Below, one piece after another: positions 49,101 to 60,484 of a DNA stretch of 64,000 nucleotides (position 1 is its first letter; each line of letters begins with the position of its first letter). The position numbers and the translations under genes were made by a program. The stretch comes from Nipponacmea schrenckii (taxonomy: Eukaryota; Mollusca; Gastropoda; Lottiidae). Below the pieces are notes generated by a model. It was given only the letters and a program-made list of their open reading frames with translations. It was not told where the DNA came from and did not search any database. The stretch is from contig CM060200.1 of NCBI GenBank assembly GCA_030562195.1, forward strand, positions 1,364,001 through 1,428,000, given 5' to 3'.

Positions 49101-49496
49101 TGTGTCAGCCTGGTTTCCAAGTCTTAGTTTGACATTGATAAGACACAAAACAAATTGGTCATTTGATATGTACCAATCAAACGATCACAGGACAACCATA
49201 AAAAACATAATTTTCCTTTTTTTATCCGAAATTCCATCTTTTTGATAGTCTGCTACTGGAATAGGAAATCACTATCAAAATGTGACATCAATATAAATGG
49301 TGGAAAACAACCAGATTATACATTATTCTGTCTTGTTCAGAACTTGTTGGCCACATGGACTGTTTTAAAGGTCTGCTCATACAGATTGGTAATATGTAGT
49401 ATCTCCAGGCACAATCTTTTAGATTTATAAGTTGTAAAGGGGGGTAATACAATTGATCAATGATGAAGGAGTTATAGAAAGTAAAAGATTAAAAAA

Positions 49497-49788
49497 AGGC
49501 CTTTGATTGTGTGACAGGGACTTTAAGAAAGATGTGATGTCCTTTTGATTGTGTGACAGGGACTTTAAGAAGGATGTGATGTCCTTTTGATTGTGGGACA
49601 GGGACTTTAAGAAAGATGTGACGTCCTTTGATGGTGTGACAGGGACTTTAAAAAAGATGTGATGTCCTTTGATTGTGTGACAGAACCTTTAAGAAACATT
49701 TGATGTCCTTTTGATTGTGTGACAGTGCCTTTAAGAAGGATGTTATGTCCTTTTGATTGTGTGACAGGGCCTTTAAGAAAGACATGAT
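49497..49788. repeat. 42-bp minisatellite, 7 copies
   Basis: Units of about 42 bp with the core TTTGATTGTGTGACAGGGAC and TTTAAGAAAGATGTGATGTC. The length varies by one base through T-run differences. It lies in a centlein intron. Confidence 0.94.
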
Positions 49789-50220
49789 TAATGTATTGAC
49801 ATCACTCCGAGTGTCAACTAGTCTCAATTCCCTACACTATATTTTACATTTTATTAGATTACACACGTCATATTTAATCTCTTCCATTGACTGACAAATA
49901 TTCCAAGCGACTCGACAGCCTTCACTAAAAATACATTTACGACTCTCTCTTGGAACCAATCTATTGAAATTACCGCCATAGAAATATTTCTAATTTTCTT
50001 GTCTTGACAATTGTTGAATGTGTATGAATATTTGAAATTCTGTTGTTATTTTTCCCAAAAAAGTTAACATTGTTAACAGGACTTTTGTGACATTATTTTT
50101 AAATTTTGGTAAGATCATGCTTTAGATCGTGTGGCTTCATGTGCTACATGTCGTGTTTATTAAAACTTTGTCCACAATTTTAATTCAAAATTCTGGTATC
50201 AGTGCTGTCTCAAATCAATT

Positions 50221-50545
50221 AATCTGTTGCTATAGCATTGTTCTCTCAGTTCTTAGAATGCCTGGAAAATAAAAAATGGTATTCTACTACTCTGTTACTA
50301 TAGCATTGTTCTCCCAGTTCTAAGAATGCCTGGAAAATAAAAATTGGTATTCTACTACTCTGTTACTATAGCATTGTTCTCTCAGTTCTTAGAATGCCTG
50401 GAAAATAAAAATTGGTATTCTACTACTCTGTTACTATAGCATTGTTCTCTCAGTTCTTAGAATGCCTGGAAAATAAAAATTGGTATTCTACTTCTCTGTA
50501 ACTATAGCATTGTTCTCTCAGTTCTAAGAATGCCTGGATTATCCT
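50221..50545. repeat. 68-bp minisatellite, about 4.6 copies
   Basis: Tandem units of 68 bp containing TATAGCATTGTTCTCTCAG, then AGAATGCCTGGAAAATAAAA and ATTCTACTACTCTGTTAC. It lies in the 7.1-kb centlein intron. Units are highly similar. Confidence 0.95.
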
Positions 50546-50889
50546 GAAATATAAAAATGGTTTATCAATTTTCTCTGTTTGGTATAGATTAAATATAAAA
50601 AATTTGCGATGATTTTGTTAAATAATAAGTGATGTGAAATTATTTTATAATGGTTGATTTTTCATCTCGCGTCATATTCAATTACATCATACTGCATTCA
50701 ACTCACTGTATGTCATAGACCTTAAAAACACACCAGCACGTTAGTCCTTAATATTAATAAAGAGTCAAAATCACGGCCACTGATATTAAAACAAATTCAT
50801 TGATTAATCAACATAAGGTAAAGAATAAAAAAATAGCTTAGATCTATATTCTCCAATACTTAACTTAAATAGAATCTTAGATTTTAAGA

Positions 50890-50968
50890 AATACAGTAAT
50901 CTGATTGGATAACTAAATTAAATTCTAATTCTACATTAGTGATTGACCAATCAGATGACTTAAACACA
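50890..50968. repeat. CCAAT palindrome
   Basis: Contains ACAGTAATCTGATTGGATAA and GTGATTGACCAATCAGATGA. Confidence 0.65.
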
Positions 50969-51120
50969 TGGGACCGAAATCAAAGACCCTTGTGCTACAG
51001 GCTGTGTATGTTAAAGATCCCTGGATAGTTGGAAAGCAGAAAAAGAGTAGGCTAATTCCAGTGGCTTGGCAAATTTCCCTAATTGCACACTACAAGGCAT
51101 TGCCTGTCTTCATTGATATA
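50964..51120 (+). mobile_element. SINE body and tail, 5' truncated
   Basis: Contains CCTTGTGCTACAGGCTGTGT, GTTAAAGATCCCTGGATAG, GAGTAGGCTAATTCC and GGCATTGCCTGTCTTCATTG. Confidence 0.82.
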
Positions 51121-52377
51121 CTTCCTCATATGAAAAGTTTATTAGCTGCAACCTATGTTTGACCAGTACAGTTTTTTAGAATGGGGTTTTGTTTGACAGT
51201 TTGGATTATTCAGATCTGTATATCTGTTTTCTAACGTGAAATCTGTCACCCTCAGATCTAACATACTGTAGCTTTAAGCTTAACGACAAATCTATTTTTC
51301 CTGCATTCTAGTTGGTTCACACTGCACTTTTAACATATTTCATTTTTTGATTGATTCACAAAAGATTTGACACACAAAAATGAATTATTGCTTCGAAAAA
51401 ACTTGAAATTGGGTAAAAACTAATCAAGAAAACGACAGTGTAACGTGATTAGGGACGGCAGGATGGTGGTAGAAAATGAAGGAATGGTGTAAATGAGAAA
51501 ATGTGAAAATAATATATTGAGCAGGATTGTATTGGTAATTAGAATATGTGAGGAGTTGTCCGATTGGTTGGTATTGTGTCTTTTGTCAAGTTGTGGTCTG
51601 GTCCTAGTCTGGAACCTGTCCCGCGGGACCAGACCCGTGAAAAATGATGTTATGTTATTGAAATCGGTTGATGCTGTTTTTTGTTTAATGATTGTTTCAT
51701 TGAATTTCTATATCAATCTATGGGATGCATTGGTTCAGCTCATCAGGTACATGACTGAGAAACAACAGGTTTCAACTTCAGACTCACAGTTCACTTCTGC
51801 TACTTGTTGGGTTTAAGTCTTAACTACTCAGACAGGGGCCTTGTTCTACAAACCATTTCTATGTTAAATCACAAAATGAAACCTTCTGAACGTTTCCTTC
51901 CATCTTGTTTAAAATTTGAATATAATAAATATATAAATCCAAATCTAATCCAACATTCAAAAAGTCAAAAGTTGTGTAGCATAGTCTTGTCATCACCAAA
52001 ACATTGCTTTAAAATGTCAGGTTGAGATAAAAAAATAAATCAACATCCCTGCTTGTTCTGTAAATGACAATTATATGTTTATGATTGTTTTCTTACGGAA
52101 TTGTTGCCTCTTGGTCATCCAGTTGTTTAAATTACAAGTTGTGACTCAATATTCGAATTTTAAATCTGACAGTTTTATGGTGAATTGGTTTTACAGTTTT
52201 ATTCTGTCCTAGAATTTATATTCATATCTATCTTAACTTCCTGTTATTGTTCTAACTTTAAAATTAGTTTTTATTTTATTTTGTTGGCAGCCGATATCAT
52301 ATTTATGGATGCGTGACCAAACTTATGCATTGAAAAAATATCGGAATGGGCTTAATTCTAAATTTATTACTTCTTTA

Positions 52378-52515
52378 TAAAAATGGAATGAATGGAGTTT
52401 TACATCCTTCTCTTCTATATTTAATGGACTAATGAAGTCAATATGATAGTTACCTTCTTTTAAGTCTGATTGGAGGTGCAGAAGAGTAGGACGTAAAACT
52501 CCATTCATTTCTGAT
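52378..52515. mobile_element. Inverted pair of SINE tails
   Basis: A reverse tail (GGAATGAATGGAGTTTTACA, CTAATGAAGTC) is followed about 40 bp later by a forward tail (GGTGCAGAAGAGTAGGACGT, AAAACTCCATTCATTTC). The outer arms, about 28 bp, are complementary and could form a hairpin. Confidence 0.78.
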
Positions 52516-52575
52516 TGGATTACAAAACTAAATTAAAAAGCATTTGACCAATCAGATGACTAGAACACTAAAATC
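52508..52575. repeat. CCAAT palindrome
   Basis: Contains TCTGATTGGATTACAAAACT and TTTGACCAATCAGATGACTA. It abuts the inverted SINE-tail pair. Confidence 0.65.
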
Positions 52576-52954
52576 ATTTTAAAGTTAAGTTTTTGAAAAT
52601 AAGCTCCCTTCTACACAATTACTCAAGTCTGATTTTATCCCAAAATCTCAGGGTATCATCCTGTGCCAGTGCCTCTTGTTGAATAGTAACTAGTTACCAA
52701 TAGTAACAGCTTCCTTTTTCAACCACCCTAATCTCAAGATATTCAAATGTGGCTAGACATGACAAATTCAGATTCCAAATTTTTGCAGTTTTACAACTTG
52801 TTTCAATCTTTTCATGTGTCATAATTAACATAATGTACGTTCGTAGCATGTCAAAATTTAATTTCATCTTCGATTAACGGCGGACAAATCTCGTCATTAT
52901 AGAAAAATGTCGTAAAACTGAAATAATGATGTCATATTTTTTTTTTACCCACAG

Positions 52955-53083
52955 AGAAAAACAGAAAGCTGAATTAAAGGATCATAAAGTGTTGGAAATA
53001 TTACAAAATAAAGATGACAGAATTGAAGAAATATTGGAGAAATTAGGAAAACAATCTCAGGAACTTAAAGACAATTTAGCCAA
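52955..53083 (+). CDS. CNTLN: Centlein coding exon, coiled-coil start
   Basis: Exon completing Arg63 and coding residues 64-105 plus two bases. It reads EKQKAELKDHKVLEILQNKD, then a Glu/Lys-rich heptad pattern to KDNLA. Human centlein has REKQKSEAKDRKVLEILQVKD at the same place, so the identity is clear. The acceptor is a long T tract ending ACCCACAG (52954). The donor is CCAA before GTAAGC (53084), weak at -1 but with a good +1 to +5. The phase matches both neighbours. The heptad-like spacing of Leu and Ile from about residue 75 indicates the start of the coiled-coil rod. Confidence 0.94.
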
Positions 53084-53148
53084 GTAAGCTTGTTTCGGAT
53101 TTATCAACAGTTTCTGATAAACCATGGCCACTTTACATGACATGCATT

Positions 53149-54712
53149 AGTGGTATTTCTATATCACTCTACAATTGATATATTGAGTACTATTTTAACA
53201 GTGGTATTTCTATATCACTCTACAATTGATGTATTGAGTACTATTTTAACAGTGGTATTTCTATATCACTCTACAATTGATGTATTGGCACTATTTTAAC
53301 AGTGGTATTTCTATATCACTCTACAACTGATGTATTGAGCACTATTTTAACAGTGGTATTTCTATATCACTCTACAATTGATGTATTGAGCACTATTTTA
53401 ACAGTGGTATTTCTATATCACTCTACAACTGATGTATTGAGCACTATTTTAACAGTGGTATTTCTATATCTCTCTACAATTGATGTATTGAGTACTATTT
53501 TAACAGTGGTATTTCTATATCACTCTACAATTGATATATTGAGCTCTATTTTAACAGTGGTATTTCTATATCACTCTACAACTGATATATTGAGCTCTAT
53601 TTTAACAGTGGTATTTCTATATCGCTCTACAATTGATATATTGAGCACTATTTTAACAGTGGTATTTCTATATCACTCTACAATTGATATATTGAGTACT
53701 ATTTTAACAGTGGTATTTCTATATCACTCTACAATTGATATATTGAGGTCTATTTTAACAGTGGTAGTTCTATATCACTCTACAATTGATGTATTGAGCA
53801 CTATTTTAACAGTGGTATTTCTATATTACTCTACAATTGATGTATTGAGTACTATTTTAACAGTGGTAGTTCTATATCACTCTACAATTGATGTATTGAG
53901 CACTATTTTAACAGTGGTATTTCTATATTACTCTACAATTGATGTATTGAGCACTATTTTAACAGTGGTATTTCTATATTACTCTACAATTGATGTATTG
54001 AGTACTATTTTAACAGTGGTATTTCTATATCACTCTACAATTGATGTATTGAGCACTATTTTAACAGTAGTATTTCTATATCACTCTACAATTGATGTAT
54101 TGAGCACTATTTTAACAGTGGTATTTCTATATCACTCTACAACTGATGTATTAGGCACTATTTTAACAGTGGTATTTCTATATCACTCTACAATTGATGT
54201 ATTGAGCACTATTTAACAGTGGTATTTCTATATCATCTACAATTGATGTATTGAGCATATTTTAACAGTGTATTTCTATATCACTCTACAATTGATGTAT
54301 TGAGCATATTTTAACAGTGGTATTTCTATATCACTCTACAATTGATGTATTAAGCACTATTTTAACAGTGTTATTTCTATATCACTCTACAACTGATTAT
54401 TGAGTACTATTTTAACAATGGTATTTCTATACTACTCTACAATTGATTATTGAGCACTATTTTAACAGTGGTATTTCTATATTGCTAACAACTGATTATT
54501 GAGTACTATTTTAACAGTGGTATTTCTATATCACTCACAATTGATATATTAAGGGCTATTTTAACAGTGGTATTTCTATATCACTCTACAATTGATATAT
54601 TGAGCACTATTTTAACAGTGGTATTTCTATATCACTCTACAATTGATGTATTGAGTACTATTTTAACAGTGGTAGTTCTATATTTCTACAATTGATGTAT
54701 TAGGCACTATTT
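53149..54712. repeat. 51-bp minisatellite, about 31 copies
   Basis: Tandem array of a 51-bp unit (core TCTACAATTGATGTATTGAG) occupying most of the 1.85-kb centlein intron 53084-54935 and starting about 65 bp after the donor. Units differ by a few substitutions (ATGTAT/ATATAT, GCACT/GTACT/GCTCT). The last third is more degenerate, with one- and two-base deletions. Since 51 is a multiple of three, one frame (53302-54216, plus) is open for 304 codons as a hydrophobic 17-residue repeat. The deletions at the 3' end break this frame, which argues against coding. Confidence 0.97.
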
Positions 54713-54935
54713 TCATAAAATAAAATTCACCTGATGATATTGGTTATAATAGATGACAGTTGAAGTAATAACACTATTTTTATTACCAATGTCCAGTAAT
54801 AGTTTCCTGTCATCTACTGATAATAACTGTTACAAATTCTTTTTGTCCTGTTTTTTTCTTCCAGTCATTTGATTTCAAACTGTTTCAGTTTCCTGTAATT
54901 TCAGTACCATTTTGTAATTTATAAATCTTTTCCAG

Positions 54936-55020
54936 ACGGGTGGATCTACAAGAAGACAATGGCAGACTGGAAGCTGAACGGAACTGTCTACAAGATAAAG
55001 TTTCTACTCTCGAAATACAA
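54936..55020 (+). CDS. CNTLN: Centlein coding exon, coiled coil
   Basis: Exon completing Lys106 and coding residues 107-134, RVDLQEDNGRLEAERNCLQD and on to STLEIQ, a continuing acidic and basic coiled coil. The acceptor is AATCTTTTCCAG (54935) and the donor GTAAGTCC (55021), with phase 0 at the end. It aligns in position with the human segment following the KVLEILQ exon (KRKIAVDEENAFLRKE), with weaker similarity typical of coiled coils. No further exon was recognised up to 64000, so the gene continues outside the window. Confidence 0.9.
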
Positions 55021-56004
55021 GTAAGTCCTTTATTATGGTTTAGATATAACTGAAAAAAAACTAGGCATATATTATGGTCTTATTTACTTTGTCTCCTGCA
55101 ATACCTACACACACAATATATTTATATACCTTGCATGTGTTGTCATTAGCAACATAGTATGCTGTTCATGTATCTATTGATATGACACGCCTCTTCTAGA
55201 ACAAAACAAGTTCTGCCTAAAATATTAAATGAAATGAAATGAAATGAATGGGATTGATAATGAATATATAGAACTGCACCATTTGTCATGGTTCCTCCAG
55301 GCTCTGGTAATAAAATTGAGGGAAATTGCGTTTTCATAGTTGAATAGTGTCCAATCAAAATTGGCCTAAGAAATTTCTAGGAAATCTCAGCCAATCAGAT
55401 CTCTTGTTAGAGACACTCTTTACTATTTCCTACCATGTTAAAACAAAGTATATTGGGCTTAATTTAATACGGGTTTATTAGACCAAGTTAAAACCCATAT
55501 TTGGTATTTGATGAATGTAAAATGGGAAATATATAGAACTGCACTATAATTCTTTCCAGAATGTGTCAAACAATTTAAATGTTGAATTGACAGCGCTTCA
55601 GATGGCCATCAGATACATTTATCTAACTATTACAACTATCTGATGCAAATAATATTAATAGAACACATGTAAATAAAACGCTAGTAAAACTGCTGGATTG
55701 CATGTATGTTAGGAAGGGACAGGTTTGATGATGTGTAATATAATCATAAATAGAACATTAACAATATTAGTTTTTACACGTTTAACTCTACAGTGTGATG
55801 GCCTGATGGCCTCGTTATACCAGTTTTACAATTTATGGCCCTCGTTTGGATGATGGGTAATTTTATGTTTCTGCACTTTGGAAAATGACATGTTTTTTTA
55901 TTTGACATTACCCCAGTCTTCTTCCTTAGTCCATCTCAAAGTCCATCGTTGAATCAGGATTTTGAAGACCTGGGGTCCTGACTGATGAAAATTGTACACC
56001 TCTC

Positions 56005-56062
56005 AATTTCAATGTCCAATTAGTTTACCTGACCAATCAGATGACTGGAACACTAAAATAAG
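56005..56062. repeat. CCAAT palindrome, one-sided
   Basis: Contains ATGTCCAATTAGTTTACCTG and ACCAATCAGATGACTGGAAC, with the same downstream ACACTAAAAT as the copy at 52508. Confidence 0.6.
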
Positions 56063-57276
56063 TGTCCCTATGTTTTCTTGTGGAGCACTTTATTCTGAGA
56101 TTTAGCAGACATCTTTAAGTTTACGACAGAAATATTTCAACACAATATAAAAAAATATCACGTTTTTCAGTAACTTGGTTAGAAAATTGTTAAAAAATGT
56201 CTTATTAGAAAATGTAACTTGATCTCCAAGGGGCAATAATTCTAATGACTATTTTCAAACTTTTAGTTTAGAAATGTCTTTTTATTTACCATCATTATAG
56301 CATTTGACATGCATAAAATCTGCGTTGATCCCCGGAGGGCTATTATAGGGTAATTTATAGGCACCGATTAGATCATGTATTTTATGCACGGTCTCAAATT
56401 TATAACCTGGGACATAAATCCTTCATAAAAACTGTCGTAAAAGCCTGGTTAACTCGTGTAGAGATATTATAGGGGAGTGGATATTGACGAACTATGTTGT
56501 ACAATGTGATAGAAATAATAATCAACGTATAGAAGGTCAACTAAATTAGCTAGTAGAGGTGGCTGATGACTTGCCGAGAATGGGTCCCGAGAGACTGGGA
56601 TATAAAAGAGTTGACTATAACACTCTGCTGTTCCATCATTAATATATGAAGCAATCTTGTACCCACCAATACCTTTCCTCTTTAGAGAAATAGCGTGACA
56701 AAGGACAAATTTTGTTGATAATTTGGTTATTTGGGTCGTTGATGTGGTAGTGTGTTGTGACTTCCGATGAATAATTGATGTATACCAGTCTTTAACTCGG
56801 TAGATTATTGTCATGTTGCATGTGTCAGGTAGTTAATACACGCTCAACGACTTGTGGTATATCGATGTCAACATCATAAACATTGCACTCACATCCAGTC
56901 TTCCATCATCGCTAATTAATTCTCTTCCCAAAATGCACTTTTTATTTTTGTGATTCCCTTGACGCTACTCTGTTCAACGGAAATCAACTACAAGTTTTGT
57001 CTTCCAGTGTTTGAGTATTATGGACCGTTTTTTTATGACTGATTTTAAAATGATAGTTTGTTAACACGTAAAAAAGAATAGCTTGTGATTTTCTTCTGTA
57101 TTTAGTTAGACTTTGTAGATTCCATGAAAGATTTTACATTGTCTTACAAATATTGTACTAAGTTGTAAAGATCTTCTGATAAAAAAAACATGTTGGACAG
57201 AAAGCTATCAGCATAGTATACCTCGGTAGTGACAGTTAAAATGGTTTATTTAGAAATACTGAAAAGATATTAAAGT

Positions 57277-57278
57277 AT

Positions 57279-57309
<31 letters not shown>

Positions 57310-57348
57310 TTCATAATTATTATTCATTTATTTATTTATTGATTTATT
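57277..57348. repeat. TTTA microsatellite
   Basis: ATTT tetranucleotide run with one interruption, abutting the left end of a palindromic MITE. Confidence 0.92.
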
Positions 57349-57357
57349 AAGTTTAAA

Positions 57358-57651
57358 TGGACATAAAATAGTTTTCAAGAATGGTCAATAAGAGTATATA
57401 TTCATCAGTGAACTTACCTGGTGTCATAAAGTAACAGAATCCTTTAAAATCAGGAAAACTCACAAAACTACGTCATTATTGAACAATACTTTATAGTCAA
57501 TTGCATTTTTATAGATGATTACTAAGTTTTTTGATTTATCAGATTATATAAGAATTCTGTTATGTTATTTATGACAGCAGGTATATTTACTGATGAATAG
57601 AGCAGTTATTGGCCAAATAAAAATTTTATGTTCATTCTAAGGCACAGTATC
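57358..57651. mobile_element. Palindromic MITE, full copy
   Basis: Same family as 38315-38608. The left arm has GGACATAAAAT, GAATGGTCAATAAGAG and TAAAGTAACAGAATCC. The right arm has ATTCTGTTATGTTATTTATG and TTTTATGTTCATTCTAAG. A TTTA microsatellite abuts its left end. Confidence 0.85.
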
Positions 57652-58364
57652 ATCTCATGCTGTCTGTACACAATCTTTAATAAGACAGTTATTTTTGGAA
57701 AATGAAGAAAAAGATGACTAATAAAACTAGCCAGTTAGTAAAAGAAGTAAGCTCACTGGACAGGAGCAAGTTGTCACCTACTAGAATATTCTACAGTATG
57801 GAATATCTAATTGTTTAAAGCAGTGTCAATAACATTATATATACTATCTTATGAATTTTACGTAACATCATAGGAGACTGGTTTAAAAGGATGGCAAACC
57901 AAATATACTGAGTAGGGTATGAACATGTTAGCTCCCTGTCCCTTGATAAACTCCCTATAGTTCCATTGTCTGTATAAACTGTCTCTTAACTACCAGAAAG
58001 TAGCAGTTCTACACATGGTCTAAATTAGTCAGGCTGACTCCTGGTTTACACACTGTAATTTGACCCCTTCCTTCCACTTCTGGTCATATTTGGTCAACTG
58101 TGAACTCTACTTTAACCCCTACAGTGACAGTGATAAATCTCAGAACAGCTGGTGGGGGTAGATTTAAGGGTGTGGAAGCTATTTCACATGGAACCAAGTT
58201 CTATGAGTGACAAGTCCAGCACTGGTCAAATTGTATGAATTAAGCTTAATAAGATGAAGCTGTTTCAAATTTTTCACACAGATACAAGTATTGGTCATTA
58301 GTTTATTTGTTTGGTCATTAATTCTTCGATTAATTCTGTGTGACTTGTTTTTTTGATCACATTC

Positions 58365-58535
58365 ATTCATTTGGTCAATCATTCATTCCTTTGGTCATTT
58401 ATTAATTTGTTCATTCATTCCTTTGGTCATTTATTAATTTGTTCATTCATTCACTTGGTCATTTATTCATTTGTTCTTTTATTCATTTTGCTCTTTATTC
58501 ATTAGGTCATTTTGTTCATTCATTCATTCTTTTCA
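58365..58535. repeat. TTGGTCATTCATTC array
   Basis: Degenerate tandem repeat combining ATTC tetranucleotides with TTTGGTCATTTATTAATTTG blocks. Confidence 0.85.
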
Positions 58536-59342
58536 AGTTGAAGCAAGAAAGTATTGAACAAATTTTGAAAAAGATTGTTCATTTTAGTTTTATAAAGTGA
58601 TTAGATTTATCATCCCTTTTCTGTGAATTTTGTATGTTGTGGGTGGAGGGGAGTTGTTTATTTATTCAACTTTTTTAATTCAAAATTCAAAATAACTTAA
58701 TTCAATACTGTCCCCTCTCACTCATCTCAAAACACAGTTGACTAAAACAAAGGCTTTATTTATTTTTACACCAGAATCTTGTCCCAGATCTTCAAACATC
58801 CCCCACATGTTGTCATTTCTCAGGGTATTAAATTTCCTGTCTCCTTTTTAATGTCCCTGGGTCAAATTTCTGGGGGGACAGATTCCACAGCTTGTCAGGG
58901 GTGTCAGGTTTCACCAGTGGGAGTGAGTCTGTGATCTTTCTTCTGTGAAGGAATGCCAGAGTAAAGGGGTCAGTTCCTTATTAAATTAGTATTTCTTTTA
59001 TTCTGTCCCAATATTTGTTTGGCTTGTAACCTAGAGGTTTATTGGTTGGCAGAGAAATTTATGGCTTCACAATATTTCAGTTTGATGAAAGTTTCTGATG
59101 ATGGTTCTCTTTTCAGATATGTCAAATTTCAATAAATTGTGATTTTAGAATATTTAATAAAATAGGTAAAAATGTCCTGAAGAGCAATCTGAATAAGTTG
59201 CAGATTTTTTAAAAGTTTTTTGTGAAGCCCCTTCAAGGGTTTGACTACAATTTATATTCATTATAGTCATTTTCCAAAGCTAGTGTCCATATTGACCTAA
59301 ACATGGCTCAGAGTGCTTTGGTCTGCTGTGGTCAAGTTTGAA

Positions 59343-59522
59343 ACAAAATGAAATGAATGGAGTTTTACTTCCTATTCTTCTGCACCTAATGGATTAAAGA
59401 AGATGGGCAACCCCATGCAGTGTGCACTGATAAAAAGGACAGCAGCCTTAGCCTACTCTTGTTTTGATTTCTAACTGTTGAGGGATCTTTAACATGTACA
59501 GCTTGTAGTACATGGGACAAAA
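59343..59522 (-). mobile_element. SINE 3' half, inverted
   Basis: Reverse-orientation copy with AAATGAATGGAGTTTTACTT, TTCTGCACCTAATGGATT, GGGCAACCCCATGCAGTGTG, GGACAGCAGCCTTAGCCTAC and GAGGGATCTTTAACATGTAC. Confidence 0.82.
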
Positions 59523-60161
59523 AAAAATTCTTGAATGATGGCAGAAACACAAAAAAATAACTGAATACTCAGTTGGATCCTTTTCTAACAGTTACATGAC
59601 TTCGTAAATCATTACAAAAATTAAATGTCATCTACAAAAATATTGATTTGATGAATTTAAATAATTTGATGTAACTAAGGTTTCCAAAAGACCAGAAAAT
59701 TATGTCATTGTGAGAAAATTGTGTTTATTTTAAAAATTTGTCAGAAATACTAGAATTATTCTCACAATGTGTTTTGTGTTATAGTTGAGGACAGTCATTC
59801 AAGAACCCTGACAATCTCTGAAACCATTAACTTGACATTTGACAGACTTGAACACATGTTGGGTATCTTAGCACCAATTTCCTGTCGAAAACGCCATCTT
59901 TAACTTCATCTTCGTCTCCTCTCTACTGCCTGATTGTCATAATTTAAATATATTTGTTCAATGTTGACAATTTTTCTTCCTCCCACTCTTCAATTTCCTT
60001 CAATCTTTTATTTTCTGACAATTTTTATTTTTTGACATTTGTGAAGAATTATTTAAATATAGGTTAAATATAGTTAAATATTAGAGATTTTTACTTATTT
60101 GCCAGTCATGTCTGAACAGATAGGGAGATCTTATCAATTCAATGATATATAAAGTTCTAAA

Positions 60162-60484
60162 GGGATACTGCTTCATAGAATGGACATAAAATTTAAGTTC
60201 TCAAGAATGGTCAATATGAGTATATATTCATCAGTAAACTTACCAGGTGTTATAAAGTAACAGAATCCCTGTAAAATCAGGAAAACTCACAAAACTAAAT
60301 AATTACTTAAAAATATTAATCAATTTATGAACTGTTTTTCAATAATCATAGCCTATGCATATTTATGGATAATTACTTAGTTTTTTTTTTGATTTATCAG
60401 ATTATTTGAAGATTCTGTTATGTTATTTATGGCAGCATGGTATCTACTGATTAATATATACTCTTATTGGCCATGCAGGATTCC
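60162..60484. mobile_element. Palindromic MITE, nearly full copy
   Basis: Same family. The left arm is intact (GAATGGACATAAAATTTAAG, AACTTACCAGGTGTTATAAA). The right arm ends early near GGCCATGCAGGATTCC. Confidence 0.82.

Larger units (their letters stand above)
45886..52954 (+). other. Centlein intron, 7.1 kb
   Basis: Intron between the ADKEFVW exon and the KVLEILQ exon. Its repeats are listed separately: the 69-bp, 42-bp and 68-bp arrays, SINE pieces, CCAAT palindromes and an inverted SINE-tail pair. Nothing is recognised in 46060-47460, 48020-48640, 49100-49490, 49790-50220, 50560-50890, 51130-52370 (apart from a GC hairpin at 51595-51635) and 52580-52950. A 107-codon open frame at 51493-51816 (plus) matches nothing I know and has no splice context. 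Confidence 0.8.

Noticed and set aside
51493..51816. 107-codon plus-strand frame
   Set aside because: No similarity to centlein or any known family. It is not bounded by splice sites compatible with the neighbouring exons.
53302..54216. 304-codon plus-strand frame with 17-residue repeats
   Set aside because: Translation of the 51-bp minisatellite inside a centlein intron. The frame is destroyed by indels at its right end.
56467..56814. 115-codon minus-strand frame
   Set aside because: No recognisable family or domain. It lies antisense within a centlein intron; chance length is plausible, although the region may be conserved non-coding sequence.
59098..59167. Candidate next centlein exon after TTTTCAG
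   Set aside because: Open for 16 codons before a weak GTAAAA donor, but the peptide is not coiled-coil-like and resembles nothing in centlein.
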